64,000 bases of DNA from Grammothele lineata (GCA_002150815.3 NDFF03000383.1:124001-188000); one strand, 5' to 3'; shown: positions 33,418 through 45,352, counted from the first letter of the stretch. Translations and numbers: made by a program. The notes: generated by a model from the letters alone, not told the origin.

Positions 33418-35072
33418 ATGAGCGATGCATTCGCAGCAGCTTCGACCTTCCTTGTGATGTAAGTCCGATTCTTCTTCGTATCTCGACCACAAGGACGATC
33501 GCCTAACTCTCTTCCGTGCTGCAGCGCAGACTCGTCGCACATCAACAGAATCATCCAGGCCATTGCCTTTAGTGAGCTTTCACCCGGGATTTGCAGAACG
33601 CGGTATCTGACACAACCTATGGTCCCCCTCAGCGATTCTTTACTACGACTTTACCGTCACATTCACTGCCGAGGTTACCCGGTATTGGAAGGGGTGGAGG
33701 TCGCTTCGAGGCGCCTCTCTCGTGTTCTTCTTGAATAGATATTCATCCGTTCTATTCGCACTTCCGGTTTTGTACGAGTATTATTGGACTATGTCCGAGC
33801 AGGTGAGTATACCCTCAAGTCTCTGTGCTATCAACGCAATTGCTCACCACATGCGAATTGTCAGACGTACGTGGGTTATTGTATGGCTGCCGTGTCAAGT
33901 GGCAAGGAATGATGCTTGTTATCCTTTTCAGATGTAGACGTCTACAACTCTACCATCAGATCGTTCTTTTTTTAGGGCAAGCCTTAGTTGCAGGCGAGTA
34001 TCTGAGCTCTCACTGTAACATCACTTCTCGTCTGATGTCATATCAATAGCCCTACTCTTGGCTCGAACGTACGCGCTGTACAGCTGCAAACGTAGCATAC
34101 TGTACATCCTATTAGGGGTCGCATTGATTGGTTTTGTAGTCGTCGTGGTAAAGTGACTAAGATCTTATCATGCAGACATAACTCTCACGCATTGCTGCTT
34201 CTCTGCAGTGGGCGCTGCTGTTCGAACGGCCTGCGCAACTTCAAGTTGAACTGTCCGATGTCTCGCGGTACATTGGGTGCGACTTGCGCGTGTCCACCTC
34301 ACAGTGCGTCCATATCACTATTGGATCGGTTACCTGTACTGGTATCTGAGTGTATTGTATCATCTTAGAGGGTACTGTGAGTGCCGATAGACGTCCTCGA
34401 TCACTGCATGCGGTGACAAGAAGCAAATTAGCCTTTGCGGCAGCGTGGGGACTATGTTGGTGTTCGAATCTACTATATTCACTATGGTCCTCTGGCAAGC
34501 ACTACGGGCAGGCAAGTGGACATGGGGCCTCAATCTGTTTTCTATCATGGTCCGTGACGGTAAGTAACGGCATGCACGACGGATCCAATTTACGAGCTGA
34601 CTATCCTGTCCTAGGGGTTGTCTACTTCGGGTGATGGTTCAAATGATCGTCTGATAAATGCACATGGACTAATAGAACGTTCGGGGCTTGGATCCTCAGG
34701 ATATTGACCTTATTCTACCTCACCAATATCATAACATACGTGGTGAGTCGATTTTTTGTGTATCGAGGCATCTGTACTTTCCGCTTGGCTCCTAATGGGT
34801 CTCTCTAAGTTCATCGCAGTTCGTCCTTCAACGCTCTCATACTGCTCTGGTGTCTCAACCTTTCATCGAAACAGCCCGAATACAGAGGTCTCTTTACAAC
34901 TGTCACTAACGTGTGCGTATGAGACTTTGCTCTTCCAAGAATCAAACTGTTCAATGGACAATGGTCTTCATGTAGCATGTCGACAACACTGCTTTCGCGC
35001 ATGATGCTCAATATCCGCGACCCGGATTTACTCGAACGTTGGCGTCACTGGCAGGCGCCGTCAAATCTATAA
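33418..35072 (+). pseudogene. DUF6533-type membrane protein, copy 2, probably inactive
   Basis: ATG at 33418 (MSDAFAAASTFLVI), then SHINRIIQAIAF, ILYYDFTVTFTAEVTRYWKG and VFFLNRYSSVLFALPVLYEY, in the same exon order as copy 1. The gene continues to TTLLSRMMLNIRDPDLLERW and a TAA at 35070-35072. Two lesions are visible. At 34447-34450 a run of four G breaks the frame between SFAAAWG and TMLVFESTIFTMVLWQALRA; one more base would restore alignment with copy 1. Near 34830 the counterpart of the 9-nt microexon has lost a usable GT donor. The rest is well conserved, so inactivation is recent, or the single-base break is a consensus error. Product family and topology as for copy 1. Confidence 0.6.
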
Positions 35073-35253
35073 ATCGAACAGCGATTGTCGACCCCACGTA
35101 CAGCATAGACCTTGAGGCTGAGGTGACGCATCTGACGCATCTACGGATCTGGACCGTATGCAGTCGGTCCTTGGTCCTCGCTCCGGAAGAGGCCTCACAT
35201 CCTTGACCCTGCTGCATACATAGGGCGTATGCGAGTCTGTAGGCTACGTCTAT

Positions 35254-35979
35254 TTACATGACCATTCGAAAGAGCACGCTCACAACCCCAAGAACAACCG
35301 CTCCGAGCACGGTCCCGGTAGTCATGACCGCCGCTTCTCTGCCTGCGTCGTTCTTGTTTCCCGCAGCTGCGACTTGGACTGGAAGGAGCGTCGCCGGCAG
35401 AGTAAACGTACCGGAGGCGCCCCTGTCGTGCTGAAACGATAGAACATCTGTGCACACGGCCTCGGTGCCGTTGATGCTGCAGTCATCGTAACGGAATGAG
35501 TCGCCTTCCAAAGCGCTCTGAGTGGGATCGGCGTGTCCGGCGGAATCGATCCAGACTAGGGTCTGGATAAAATGTGCGTCGGTCGAGCCCTCGACGAGAG
35601 TGACTATACAGTTGAAGTCTCACAATGAGACACACGTGCACCTACGGCCGAACCAAGGAACAAAGTGACCACGTACAGGTTCCTTCCTTCGCTGTCGGAG
35701 AGGGAAAGTCGGACAAGGTGCTCGGCACTACAATTTTCTCCACGACGACCCACGTGGTATGTCCACTGCTATCCGTGCCAGCGTTGGACGCAGAGGGGTC
35801 TGCGCCGTCTGGTAAAGCCGTCATATCAGGCAGGAAGAGCGATACCGTGTCCGCACCTATGTGCAGTGGACTTCGTCAGTCATGCTCAGTGAGGAAATGG
35901 TTTATAGTACGACAAGCTCACCGATGGGAGTGTAGAGTACCCACAATGCACATGCGAGGAGCAGCAGTTTGGGGGCCAT
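35254..35979 (-). CDS. Secreted GPI-like family protein, member A
   Basis: Three exons on the minus strand. Exon 1 encodes a signal peptide (MAPKLLLLACALWVLYTPIG, ATG at 35979). Exon 2 starts ADTVSLFLPDMTALPDGADP and carries SASNAGTDSSGHTTWVV. Exon 3 starts VTLVEGSTDAHFIQTL, contains the conserved pair of Cys in DDCSINGTEAVCTDVLSF, and ends with a hydrophobic tail (TVLGAVVLGVVSVLFRMVM) suited to GPI attachment. The family is not one I can name. Its members B-F share the same two intron positions. Likely anchored to the outer plasma membrane or cell wall. Confidence 0.8.
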
Positions 35980-36563
35980 TGTAGTAGAGGCTTCCCCGCG
36001 TCGACAGGGACGCAGCCGTTGCTCTCCGGAACCTGATGAGGGCAAGGCGCAACGAACATGGGGTAGAGTCGACTGGCCCCATTATATTGAATAACCGGGC
36101 CGGGTCGAAGCAGACAAAAGCTTCCCATCGGCCGACTCAGGTAGATCGCCTATCAAACCTTACGTCGGCCGCCTGGGACCGGTGTATGACAGGAGACACG
36201 AGGTTTCTGCGAGCTTCTGAATACGAAAGAGTCATGAGTTCAATATACTATCATCTCATTTGTGCCTGGAATGCACCTTCGGGATTTGATTGTGAGTACA
36301 CGACCTATCTAGAAATGCCTTTGGCAGGATCACCTAGCGCTTGCGACAGGATCCAGCTCACAACACTGCGAGAGATTGAGGGTTGAGTCCTAGCTGGGAC
36401 TCGTCACCTTGAAGGCTCTCGTGAGATGATTGAAGGACAAGCTGCCCTCGCCATTTCGAGAAGTGCTAGGCTTACGTTATTCGCAGTGATGATCCACTTG
36501 GCCAACAGAGGTCGGGTCAGAAAGACATATGATCAAGCAAAGGGGTCATCGGGGTCATTACAA
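35980..36563. other. Intergenic between members A and B
   Basis: 5' flank of member A with an AT-rich TATA-like element near 36081-36090, and 3' flank of member B. No gene seen. Confidence 0.5.
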
Positions 36564-37268
36564 TCATAAAACCGCCATCGCCCCTCCGATCGCGATCGTC
36601 ATGAGCACCGAACCTGCCGCTACGGCTACCCGCCCAGCGCTGTTTCTGCTCCCCGAGGGGACGTCCACGGCAAGGAGTGTCGCAACTTGAGTCGCCGTCG
36701 TCGCGGGGAAGGTCGATGTGACCCCGCCAAACACAAAGTATTCCGTGCACACGGCGGCAGAGCCACTTATGCCGCAGTCTGCCTTGAAGTACGAGGGGTC
36801 GTTCTCCGCTGAAGCGCTAGGGTCCGGGTTGCCTGCTGTGTCATACCAACCGAGAGTTTGGATGAGGTGGGCGTCGGTGGAACCTTCAACGAGTGTAACT
36901 ACAGGAGTAGCTCCAATCAGAGGTGCTCTGTCTACAGCATCGGTAATGGACGGAGTACATACACGTGAGGCCCGTTGGGGCAGGCTTCGGGATGACCGAG
37001 TCGGTACTCTCCCACACTATGGTGTCTTCGACGACCCACGTCGTGTGGCCGGAAGCGTCTACACCCGCGTTGGATGCAGATGGCATGACACCGCCAGGAG
37101 GTGCGGAGAGGTTCGGGATGAAGAGTGATACTGTATCAGCATCTATGTCCGAGTTGGTCATATCCCAAACATTAGTAACAGTTCTCACAATGTAACATTA
37201 TTTTACTCACTGGCTGACGCGTACAGTGCTGAAAGGAGTGTCAAAGAAGCAGCGAATTTGACGTGCAT
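36564..37268 (-). CDS. Secreted GPI-like family protein, member B
   Basis: Three exons. The signal peptide is MHVKFAASLTLLSALYASA (ATG at 37268, first intron donor GTGAGT). Exon 2 reads ADTVSLFIPNLSAPPGGVMP followed by SASNAGVDASGHTTWVVED. Exon 3 reads VTLVEGSTDAHLIQTLGWYD, with ADCGISGSAAVCTEYFVFGG (Cys pair). It then has a Thr-rich segment (TSTFPATTATQVATLLAV) and a hydrophobic C-terminus (VLMTIAIGGAMAVL) after a small-residue GPI cleavage-like site. It is closest in sequence to member C. A TATA element lies about 85 bases upstream. Confidence 0.82.
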
Positions 37269-38006
37269 CGCTCAGTACGTTTCTAGACTCGACCAGAAGA
37301 ATACGGGAGAGCAACGAGCGCACCAACTTGAGCACTCAGGTGGCGCCATATATACTCCCAACACAAGCACCGCGGAGCCGTCTTGATCCCCAGGTGACCA
37401 CTATCGTCGCGGTGTTCCTGAGGGAACGGCGTTCATGGACACAGTGCATGCTGTGTTGCACGAGTAACACCCGACTCAGCCTTCTTCCAAGTGAACCGGC
37501 AGCGACCTCGGCTCGAATACAAATTCGGCAAGTGTGCGGCACGAGGAACCTGGAACACTGCCACGAATGGACAGCGGCCGCCTCATCATGTGGAATGAGA
37601 ACGGCACGTCCGGACAGCGTGGTCCCTGAGGCTGTTCCTTCGAGGTGCGATTGGACCTCGGAAGATTCTCCGGTGTAGAGCAAGCTCGTGTCATCAGAGA
37701 TAACCACTAGATAAGGGGCATCTCAGCTTTTTGGCGTGCCCAAGGAGTGCTTACTTGTGACGACGTACCGCCTCGTAAGGTCCAACTCGCTTCAGTTGTG
37801 AGCATCTTCACAAGCGCACAGCTGATGGGGCTAGACAAAATCAAAGACTACCGGGCAATTTACATCAAAGATACACGTGGAATCAGCTCCGTTACCCGGG
37901 ACTATGGATTCTAGCTTCGGACAGCACCGAGATCGTGGACAAGACTGGCTGACCTATTCATTCAGGGGCTTTCGAGGGCTGGGCCGCTGGCTTTACATCG
38001 CCACAA
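37269..38006. other. Intergenic between members B and C
   Basis: Promoter of member B plus 3' flank of member C; no supported gene. Confidence 0.5.
37349..37354 (-). promoter_or_regulatory. TATA box of member B
   Basis: TATATA lies 81-86 bases upstream of the member B start codon, at the same relative place as that of member C. Confidence 0.5.
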
Positions 38007-38702
38007 CTACAGAATCGTCATCATCATCCCTAGCGCAACCGCAACGAAGACGGATCCCCCCGCGGCCACCATCCGTGCCGCGTCATTCTTGCTTCCCGAG
38101 GGGACATTGACTGCAACGAGCGTCGCGAGCCCCGTCGACGTCGAGGCCGTCCATGTCGTCGACTTGCCAAATACATAGTACTCAGTGCAAACCTCAGCCG
38201 TACCGCTGATGCCACAGTCCATGCTGAAGTACGCAGGGTCGTTCGAGGCTGCCGCAGCCGTGTCCACGTTTCCGTCCGTGTCGTAAAACAGAACAGTGTC
38301 GAGGACTTCGAGCGCGGTAGAATCTTCGATCAGTGTGACTAGATCGTTATGCTAAATCAGCATTTCTATAGAACAGTGCTGTGGGTTGATGATACATACG
38401 AGTGTAGCCAGTTGGTAGGGACTTTGGGGTGAATTCCGTTATAGAGGTCGGCCAAACTTCGGTCCCCTCGACGATCCACGTTGTGAAGCCCGAGGCGTCC
38501 ACGCCGGCATTGGACGCAGACGGCGTAGGTCCGCCAGACGTTGTGTACCCGGGAATGAAGAGGGACACTGTGTCGGCATCTGTAGGGATGTCCAATTGAT
38601 AATGAGTAGCTGCTAACACGAGCTCTCATGAGATGTGTGCCTACTGATGGGTGCGCACAGGGCAGATAGGAGCACGAGAGCGGCAGCGGACTGGACGCGC
38701 AT
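38007..38702 (-). CDS. Secreted GPI-like family protein, member C
   Basis: Three exons with the family's intron pattern. The signal peptide is MRVQSAAALVLLSALCAPI (ATG at 38702). Exon 2 reads ADTVSLFIPGYTTSGGPTPS followed by ASNAGVDASGFTTWIVEG. Exon 3 begins VTLIEDSTALEVLDTVLFYD, a divergent version of VEGSTDAH, and has MDCGISGTAEVCTEYYVFG with both Cys. A Thr/Ser-rich segment and the hydrophobic tail VFVAVALGMMMTIL end the protein at TAG. Members B and C look like a recent tandem duplication (shared VPSGS-N-A-R segment before the tail). Confidence 0.82.
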
Positions 38703-39308
38703 TATCGTGAGCTCCTAGCTCGACGGGCTGACGTTAGGTGGGGGCAGTGGGACCCAGAGACGAGCTGCACCCGCCGATGTCGGGTTCGAAGTGCATATAT
38801 ACGAACAGGCGAGGATTCTTGTGCTGTCGTGCCGTTAGGGGTGTAGGACAGGCTTCCTGATGAATATCGTCTGAAGGACACGGGACTTTTCGCCAGACCT
38901 GAAGGCGGTGTACTACGGGTCCATGTAGTAGTGTGGAAGTGGACATGTTGACTCGACATTGGGTGCGATATCAGAAACACAGCCACGCAGTGACAGTGAG
39001 CGGCTCGAAGATTGCGGCGATGCAGCCGCTTGAGACCACGGGGACCTATCGTCTTCGTTCAGAATGTTTGAGTAGGAGAGTATGACGTATACTTCATCTG
39101 CTGATGCAAATTCCTTCAATGCTTCGATGTTCTTCGAGGTCCTATGAGACGGTCTTGACCTGTTGAGGAAGCGCGGGGGCTCTCCCGCATATCGACGGGC
39201 GTTGTTTTCAAACCAAATGGGCGTCGACCTTGCTTCCTAGAAGGGCATCCAGAGCGTCCTGGATCGAGTTCGGCCCGACGCGGTCGGAGCTGCGAGCTAT
39301 CTGGCAGA
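38703..39308. other. Intergenic upstream of member C
   Basis: Promoter of member C and unexplained DNA. No supported gene. Confidence 0.45.
38796..38801 (-). promoter_or_regulatory. TATA box of member C
   Basis: TATATA lies 94-99 bases upstream of the member C start codon. Confidence 0.5.
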
Positions 39309-40066
39309 TCAGCGCCTCGAATGCATCGGCATGTACACGTCCAGAAGACGGCTCAACACAGCTTCATCTACGGCACATACCTCATCCTGGCGCAGGCTTT
39401 TGAACAGTTGCACACGGCAGTGTGATACCAGCATCACGGGAACGTGTTGACGGCGTGTAGACAACATCCTCGCTCGGTCATACAATTGAAGGTATGAACG
39501 AACCTCCGTCGCATGCCCTATACTATCTACCCTTCCCCTCATGAGGAAGTACGATACTTGAGACTTCGAGGTTTGTCCAGTGCTTTCATCCAGCTGTGGA
39601 AGAAATCCGGCCTTGTATCGCGTGAGTTGAAGCTCTTCGGATTCTGTATCCGATGAAAGCCGCCAGGCCTTGACAAGCGCTTTAAACATAGCGCGGAGGT
39701 ACGCGCACAACTACGAAGGCGTCAGAGCGGAATGAAGATACGGTGGCGAAGAACGTGGAGGGAGCGCGTACCGGGTCATGTGGTGCCTGTCTCCTTGAGT
39801 ATGGAAGAAGGGGAGCCGTACTCGGCCTCATGATGATTCATACCGTGTGTTCTGACGGGTCTGATACCTGAAGACACAATTGCCGCCATATACAAAGAAG
39901 TACCCGTGTACCTGTGGGGAGCGAATGTCAGATATACGGAAAGTGAGTGTCGAAGCTTGGAAGTGCTACGCCAATGCCTACCTTTCAACTCTAACCCGTC
40001 CCAAGCTAAGACAACGCACGTCCATAGGGAGAGGTGAAGAATAGATACAGCGAACGAAGATGACAT
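39309..40066 (-). CDS. Hypothetical protein with possible signal peptide
   Basis: Two sizeable minus-strand frames probably belong to one gene. The upstream part starts MSSSFAVSILHLSLWTCVVL (signal-like) and continues through an intron near 39990 to RTHGMNHHEAEYGSPSSILK. The downstream part contains LRAMFKALVKAWRLSSDTES and FLPQLDESTGQTSKSQVSYF and ends MPMHSRR at 39309. The join between them near 39711-39780 (donor GTACGC, acceptor CGTAG) is not fully settled. I recognise no domain. It could be two unrelated exons. Confidence 0.35.
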
Positions 40067-40428
40067 GATCTACCTAACGCTTACACGGAGACGGATCAGC
40101 TGCACACCCGATTATGACTTCCTGGCACTCACGACGAACTTCCTCCCCAGGCCCTTCCCTCCCAAGCACGAATGGAAACTTATAGGTTGTAAAGCTACAG
40201 AAGTTCGGAACGAACGCGAATAGAGACGAACAATAGTGGCCCTAAGAAGGCGGGGAAGGGCGGGAACAGAAGATACAACTGTGCACGGATTACGACGACG
40301 GGACGTAAGTACCAGTGCTGTGTTCAAAAGCAAGATAATTTAGTAATCAAACGGAAGACAAGACCGTCCCGGCGTGAAGAAGGGAAACCAAGACATAAGG
40401 AGTGATGAAGACGACATGCCCCCAAGCT
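40067..40428. other. Intergenic, nothing recognised
   Basis: Lies between the hypothetical gene and the 3' end of the kelch gene. No gene seen. Confidence 0.45.
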
Positions 40429-42367
40429 TCAGTCGACGTCGATGCGGAAGCTTGTTACTTGCGGAAGATACGCCGCACCGGCGAGGTCGAGGACGTGCAC
40501 ATCTTCAAACACGGTGCTGCCGTTGAACCCGCCAAAGATGAAGAGGCGGCTGTCGGCGAGGCATGCGGAGTGGTATCCCCTCGCCGAGGGCGGCAGGCCT
40601 GCGATCTGGCGGGGTTCGTATTGTAATGAGACTGTTCAACGCGTCCGCCATGACGTTAGCCACAGTAATTGAAGGGGGTAGAGGGAGAACTAAGGATGCG
40701 CACCAAGGTTGAAGAGGAGGAGGTCGGACATGTACGAGCTACCATCGTGTCCACCGAAGATGAAGAGGTATGAGCCGACCTGGGTCGCAGTATGCGATAA
40801 CCGCTTGTGGTTCTCGCCTAACTTGATCAAGCTCCAGAGCAGGGTATCTACACGATACCAATCAGCCACCTATGTTTCTCCGCCCATAAACAAATGCACT
40901 GACCAAGGTTCAGACACCAGATGTCCGAGAAACATTCCCGGCCGTCGCTCCCGCCCACCACGACCATCACGTTGCCGATCAGATTCGCAGTGTGGTAGCC
41001 TCTTGCGGTCGGTTTCTTCCCTCTTGTCTCGACCTCTTCCCACCGCATCCGCTCGATCGGCCCGCTGACGTCCAGCGCCCAGACGTCATTCAGCGCCGTT
41101 GACCCATTCCCGCCTCCAAAGACCCACAGTCTGTTCTTGTAAAACACGCATGTATGTGCACGGCGGGGAGGGGGAAGCGGCATGGTCTCCGGGAAGGTGG
41201 GGTGTATCCAGCGGCGGGTGGTGGTATCGAGGATGTGTATTGAGTTGTAGTACTGGACGTCCTCGCCGCCGCCAAAGACGACGATCTTGCGGTCCACAAG
41301 GGTAGCTGTATGCGCGCGGCAATTTGGGGGCAGCTCGCCAGAGACTTCGGGATGTGTCCATTGCATGGTCTCTGTTGGAATCGCTTCAGTATGCTACTCT
41401 CAAATAAGACCATATGTCGTCCCCGACGATATCCTGCATGTCCGCAAAGTGCACAACAATTCATAGTAAAACGCATATACTCACCGGTATTGAAGCAGAA
41501 TATATCCCGCCAGCACATGCGCTCGTCGCAGCCTCCGAACAGCCATGCAACGTTGTCAATGAGCGTGACGGTGTGCGCGCGGATGCCATGCGCGAGCATC
41601 TGGCCGTACGTCGGTGCCTTGCTCCAGTGCATGAGCGTCGCAGGCGCGAGCTCGACGTTGTCCGCGTGCGGGAGGTGGGGTGTATTGCGCACCCGGAAGT
41701 TCGACCCCCGCTTCTCCCTCTCCCGGTCTCTCTCCCGGTCCCGCCGTTCTCGCCCGTCCTTGCCCTCCCGCCCTTCGCGGTCCCGGCCGCTTCGGTTTGC
41801 CCGCTCCTCTCGCTCCCGCTCCCTATCCCGATCCCGGTCCTTGCCCTTGACGGTGGCAGGCGAGCCGGAGCGTTGTCTCCTAGGAGCGGTCGCGCTCGCG
41901 ACTGTGTCCCCGCTCGCACTGCGCGTCGTCGGCGTGCGCGCGATGCCGGACGGCACCCTTTGTCCCATGGCCGACGCCGTCCGCTGGGGCACCCCGCCCC
42001 CGCCTCCGCCTCCGCCTCCTACACTCCCTAGACTAGCAGTACTAGCGTTGACAGCGGAGATGGAGGAAGAGGACGCAGAAGCCTGCCTGAAGGTCGTTGC
42101 GGAGCCCGATACGGCATGGTGAAAGTACGGCGAGCGTGCGCCAGGCGTGAGCGGGCTCTCCTCGGGGACATCGTTGAGAGGGCCGCCGAGGCGGGGCGAG
42201 CCGAGACGGGGCGAATTGAGGGTGGGATGCATGTCTGGGGATGGGGGTGGCATCTTGGCGTTGGCTTGCGTGGACGACTGCTGCCAGGCGAGCAACGGGA
42301 GGAAAGGCGGCGAGAAGCGAGAAGGGAGGGCCGCCGTCGTCGCTCGAGACGAAAGCGGGACGCGCAT
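40429..42367 (-). CDS. Kelch-repeat protein with low-complexity N-terminus
   Basis: A minus-strand gene with four or five exons, ending RIDVD at TGA 40429. The N-terminal third is disordered: Ser/Pro-rich (NSPRLGSPRLGGPL), a run of nine Gly, then a long Arg/Asp/Glu dipeptide tract (GKDRDRDREREREERANR). It is followed by kelch blades: RAHTVTLIDNVAWLFGGCDE, RAHTATLVDRKIVVFGGGED, RAHTCVFYKNRLWVFGGGNG, RGYHTANLIGNVMVVVGGSD, LSHTATQVGSYLFIFGGHDG and RGYHSACLADSRLFIFGGFN. These six RxHT...GG blades form a beta-propeller. Such fungal proteins resemble Kel1/Tea1-type polarity scaffolds or kelch adaptors; the specific role is unknown. The ATG at 42367 is the first in frame; an internal ATG at 42253 (MPPPSPDMHP) is an alternative. 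Confidence 0.8.
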
Positions 42368-42618
42368 GCTGCTGTATCGGAGATGCGGGATCAGGCGCCC
42401 GCTTGGAAGTGTCGCACGTGGGCCGACACGACGCTCACGCGACAACGACGCAACAGTCAAATTCGACGCTCTCGACCCTGGCGAGCAAATCCTCCAAAGC
42501 TTCAGCGGTAATGTATAAACATAGTCTGTACAGGAAAGCCGAACGAAAGCACGAGTAACTCAAAATAGCGGCGAGCAACGAATCATACTATCTCAGTCCG
42601 TGTCTCGGGAGTTAAATT
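42368..42618. other. Intergenic between kelch and zinc-ribbon-like genes
   Basis: Short gap containing the kelch promoter. Nothing else seen. Confidence 0.4.
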
Positions 42619-43855
42619 CTACCGCGACGCATGAACTTCTGAATCTGCAAATTGTAACGCTTCCAACTTCGCTGCGACGCCATCTTGCCCTTCGTTGCCG
42701 AGGTCAGGCGGAGCGGGCGTATGGTCGCCCTTCTCATCCCACTTCGCCGTTTCTTCCTCCGTCTCCTCGTTGCACGTCGAATCCGAGTCCAACTCGAGGT
42801 CCGGGAAGAAGAGCTGCCCAAGGCCCAGGTCATGGCAGCGCGTCATCTTGACGAGCATACCGAGCCCCATGTCATTCGCACGCTGGCCCGGGCCATCTAG
42901 AAGACCCCAGGTTGCGTCGTCGAGCTCCTCGGCCATGCGTCCCCACGTCGAGCGAATGGCGCCAGGGTAGTTGTACGCGGCGAGGATGAAACATACGGGG
43001 GAACCTGTGATGTGGCATAAGCTGCAAGCACATAGAGAACACGGTCCAGATTCAAACTCAAAGGGCGGAGAACTCACACAGGCCACTCAGCTCCTGCTCC
43101 TTGAGCAGGTATGGTGAGGCACGCTGCCCCATGGGATCCCTCTGGTCTTCATCGGCCAAATGGTCTGGCAGCACATCTCCAAGCCAGTACAGACGTTGAC
43201 ACGCCGGGCATATTCGCGAAGCCTGTCTGCTCTTGTTATACCATAAGATCTAGCACCGTACCCGGAGTATGGTTAATCCCGGCACACTCGTGAAAAGGTT
43301 GTCACTTACAAGAGCTGTTTCCTCCGGTAAAACGGTGCACAGCATTTCAGATACTGCCTCTTCAGCGAACTCCGCACAAAGGGGGTCGTCGAAGGAGGGG
43401 GGCGTGGCGAAGGAGGACGCAAGGAACGCGCGAGCGTCTTTCACTCGTGGGCCGTCGCCAGGGTCGTGGATGAAGGGTGTCTTGAGGAGAGATGGCGGTA
43501 TATGTACTTCATCGCTGACATGAGATGCGGGCGGAGGATACGCTGGAGGTGTGTGGACGTATGTCTCGGCAGAGGCTTCCAGGAACTGTATGTGCGCTGC
43601 CGGGGCTTCCGGTTCATACGATGGCGAGAGTTCCGGCTCCGCTGGCAGATCCTGCCGGAGGGTATCACAGCAAGGCGCGTCTGTCGTAGTACTTGCTGAT
43701 GCTATGCACGGAGTGTGACATGAGTTGGAAGGTGGAGGTTGGGAAGCAGGTGGGGACGCGGACTGAGTGGAAGAGACGGGCTCTGGCTCTGGCTGCTTCT
43801 TCTCTTTCTTCGGCTGTGATGGTTTCTTCTTCTTCTGGTTACGCGGTCCAGGCAT
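42619..43855 (-). CDS. Hypothetical protein with zinc-ribbon-like cysteines
   Basis: Three exons from ATG 43855. It begins MPGPRNQKKKKPSQPKKEKK, a lysine-rich, nuclear-localisation-like start. A Pro/Ser-rich part follows, then IPPSLLKTPFIHDPGDGPRV and an acidic helix (DPLCAEFAEEAVSEML). Exon 2 has ICPACQRLYWLGD, and exon 3 starts CSPVCFILAAYNYPGAIRS. The CPAC and CSPVC pairs about 45 residues apart could bind one zinc. The C-terminus (ATWGLLDGPGQRANDMGLGM, FPDLELDSDST) is conserved-looking but not a domain I can name. Stop TAG at 42619. Probably a nuclear protein conserved in mushrooms; function unknown. Confidence 0.65.
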
Positions 43856-44553
43856 CGTTAATGTGTGTTGTCTAGACCGTAAATGTCGTTGTGTCGTATA
43901 ACGTGAGTCCTATGGACGCGCGAGGGCAGGAGAAGTCACGGAGAAGACCAAGGGCTTGTGTGCCGCGACGCGCTCCAGTCGCCATCACGTTCGCGATCGG
44001 TCACGCGGTGTCACGCAAGAGTAACGCACCGTGCGGTAACCCTTTCTCCTCGTTCCAGGTCCGTCGGTTGAACGGCGGCTCTACTTTCCCTATGTCTCGC
44101 AATCAAGCTGTCCAACACCTCTCTGTCAACGGACTTTTACTCTCTCTTTCCCCGAAAGCTCCATCCCGGTCATATCACATTAACAGTGTTCCTTGGCACT
44201 GGACGACGGTCGCCCCCCGCCTGGGTTTACTCTCTTGAACTCCTGAAGATAGTTCAAATACTCCCGACGAGGCCATTTAGAAGCAGCACGCTCGTCATGT
44301 CACTCTGAGCTGAATTCCCCGTCGTCGCGACGGCATTCGGTCAGGTGTTTTCCCATGTGTTCCTCATTTGGATCCATCAGCTTCTGAGCTGCTGCTCCGA
44401 GCTGGAACGACGTTATATGGGTACGTGCGTGCACCTTCTCGTTTTCGGCGACGTTCGTTGACACGCCTTCTAGCATCTTTGAATGCGTCCAACTACCCCA
44501 ACTCACCCTCGAGCATCTACAATTGTCGTCGGCGAGCGTCGAAACGGTGACCA
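43856..44553. other. Divergent intergenic region
   Basis: Promoters of the zinc-ribbon-like gene (minus) and family member D (plus). No gene seen. Confidence 0.5.
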
Positions 44554-45352
44554 ATGCATCTCACCTTCCTCGTTCGCATCGCTTTACTGTGTGCGCTATA
44601 TGCGCCTGTAGGTGCGTATCCTTCTTTTCTGCATAATGAAAGAGGACCAATAGACCTACAGAAGCGGCTACCGTCTCTCTCTTTGTGCCCGAGGCCGATC
44701 CCGTGGCGTTCACTGCGAAGCTGCTGGGGACTGACAAGGCGGGACACACGACATGGGTACTTGGACCTGGCTTGGCGAGCGGGACGCTTTCGTCGCCGCC
44801 TTTTGCTTTTCCCTCGGGTGCGTCGCGTTCCCCTTGACCAACATGTCCTCGCCCTGAACGAGCCCTATCGTCTTCTCGAATCACATACCTCGATCCTACA
44901 ACTCCCCCGCATCAGCAACGCTCATCGAGGGCCCGACCGACGCACACCTCATTCAGGCCATTCCAGACGTCTCGGGCGGCATCGCGCGGGATGACTGCGG
45001 GATCGCCACCGGGACCGCCGTCTGCACGCTCGTTCTCTCCGCCTCCGGGACCATGACGACCATGGGAACGCAGACGGAGGCAGCCAGCGCTCTCGCGGTT
45101 CAGATCGCCACTGCGCCACCGAGCCCGACCACGACCGGTTCTACGACCAGTGGCAGCGGGAGTACTAGTTCGGAGATTACCCCCAGTAACACGGGTATGT
45201 CCGCGAGCACCTCGAATTCGACTGCGGGTGGGGCTACTGCATCCACCGGGAGCGCAACTGCAAGTCAGACAGGCAACGGTGACCGAAAGGCGGTGGGATC
45301 TTTGTTCATATCGCTCGTGGTTGTGGGCGTAGGTGTGATAGTGTTTGGATAG
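44554..45352 (+). CDS. Secreted GPI-like family protein, member D
   Basis: Plus-strand copy with three exons. Exon 1 is the signal peptide MHLTFLVRIALLCALYAPV (ATG 44554, donor GTGCGT). Exon 2, after an acceptor ACAG near 44660, reads EAATVSLFVPEADPVAFTAK followed by LLGTDKAGHTTWVLGPG. Exon 3, from about 44927, reads ATLIEGPTDAHLIQAIPDVS with the Cys pair in RDDCGIATGTAVCTLVL. Then comes a long Ser/Thr/Gly linker (PSPTTTGSTTSGSGSTSS), probably O-mannosylated. The end is the hydrophobic GPI-type tail SLFISLVVVGVGVIVFG. Both introns are at the same places and phases as in members A-C, although the gene lies on the other strand. Confidence 0.82.

Noticed and set aside
40402..40672. Small plus-strand frames opposite the kelch C-terminus
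   Set aside because: Antisense shadows of the last kelch blade.
41310..42122. 270-codon plus-strand frame opposite the kelch gene
   Set aside because: Antisense shadow of the Arg/Asp/Glu-rich and poly-Gly coding tract; the minus strand has six kelch blades.
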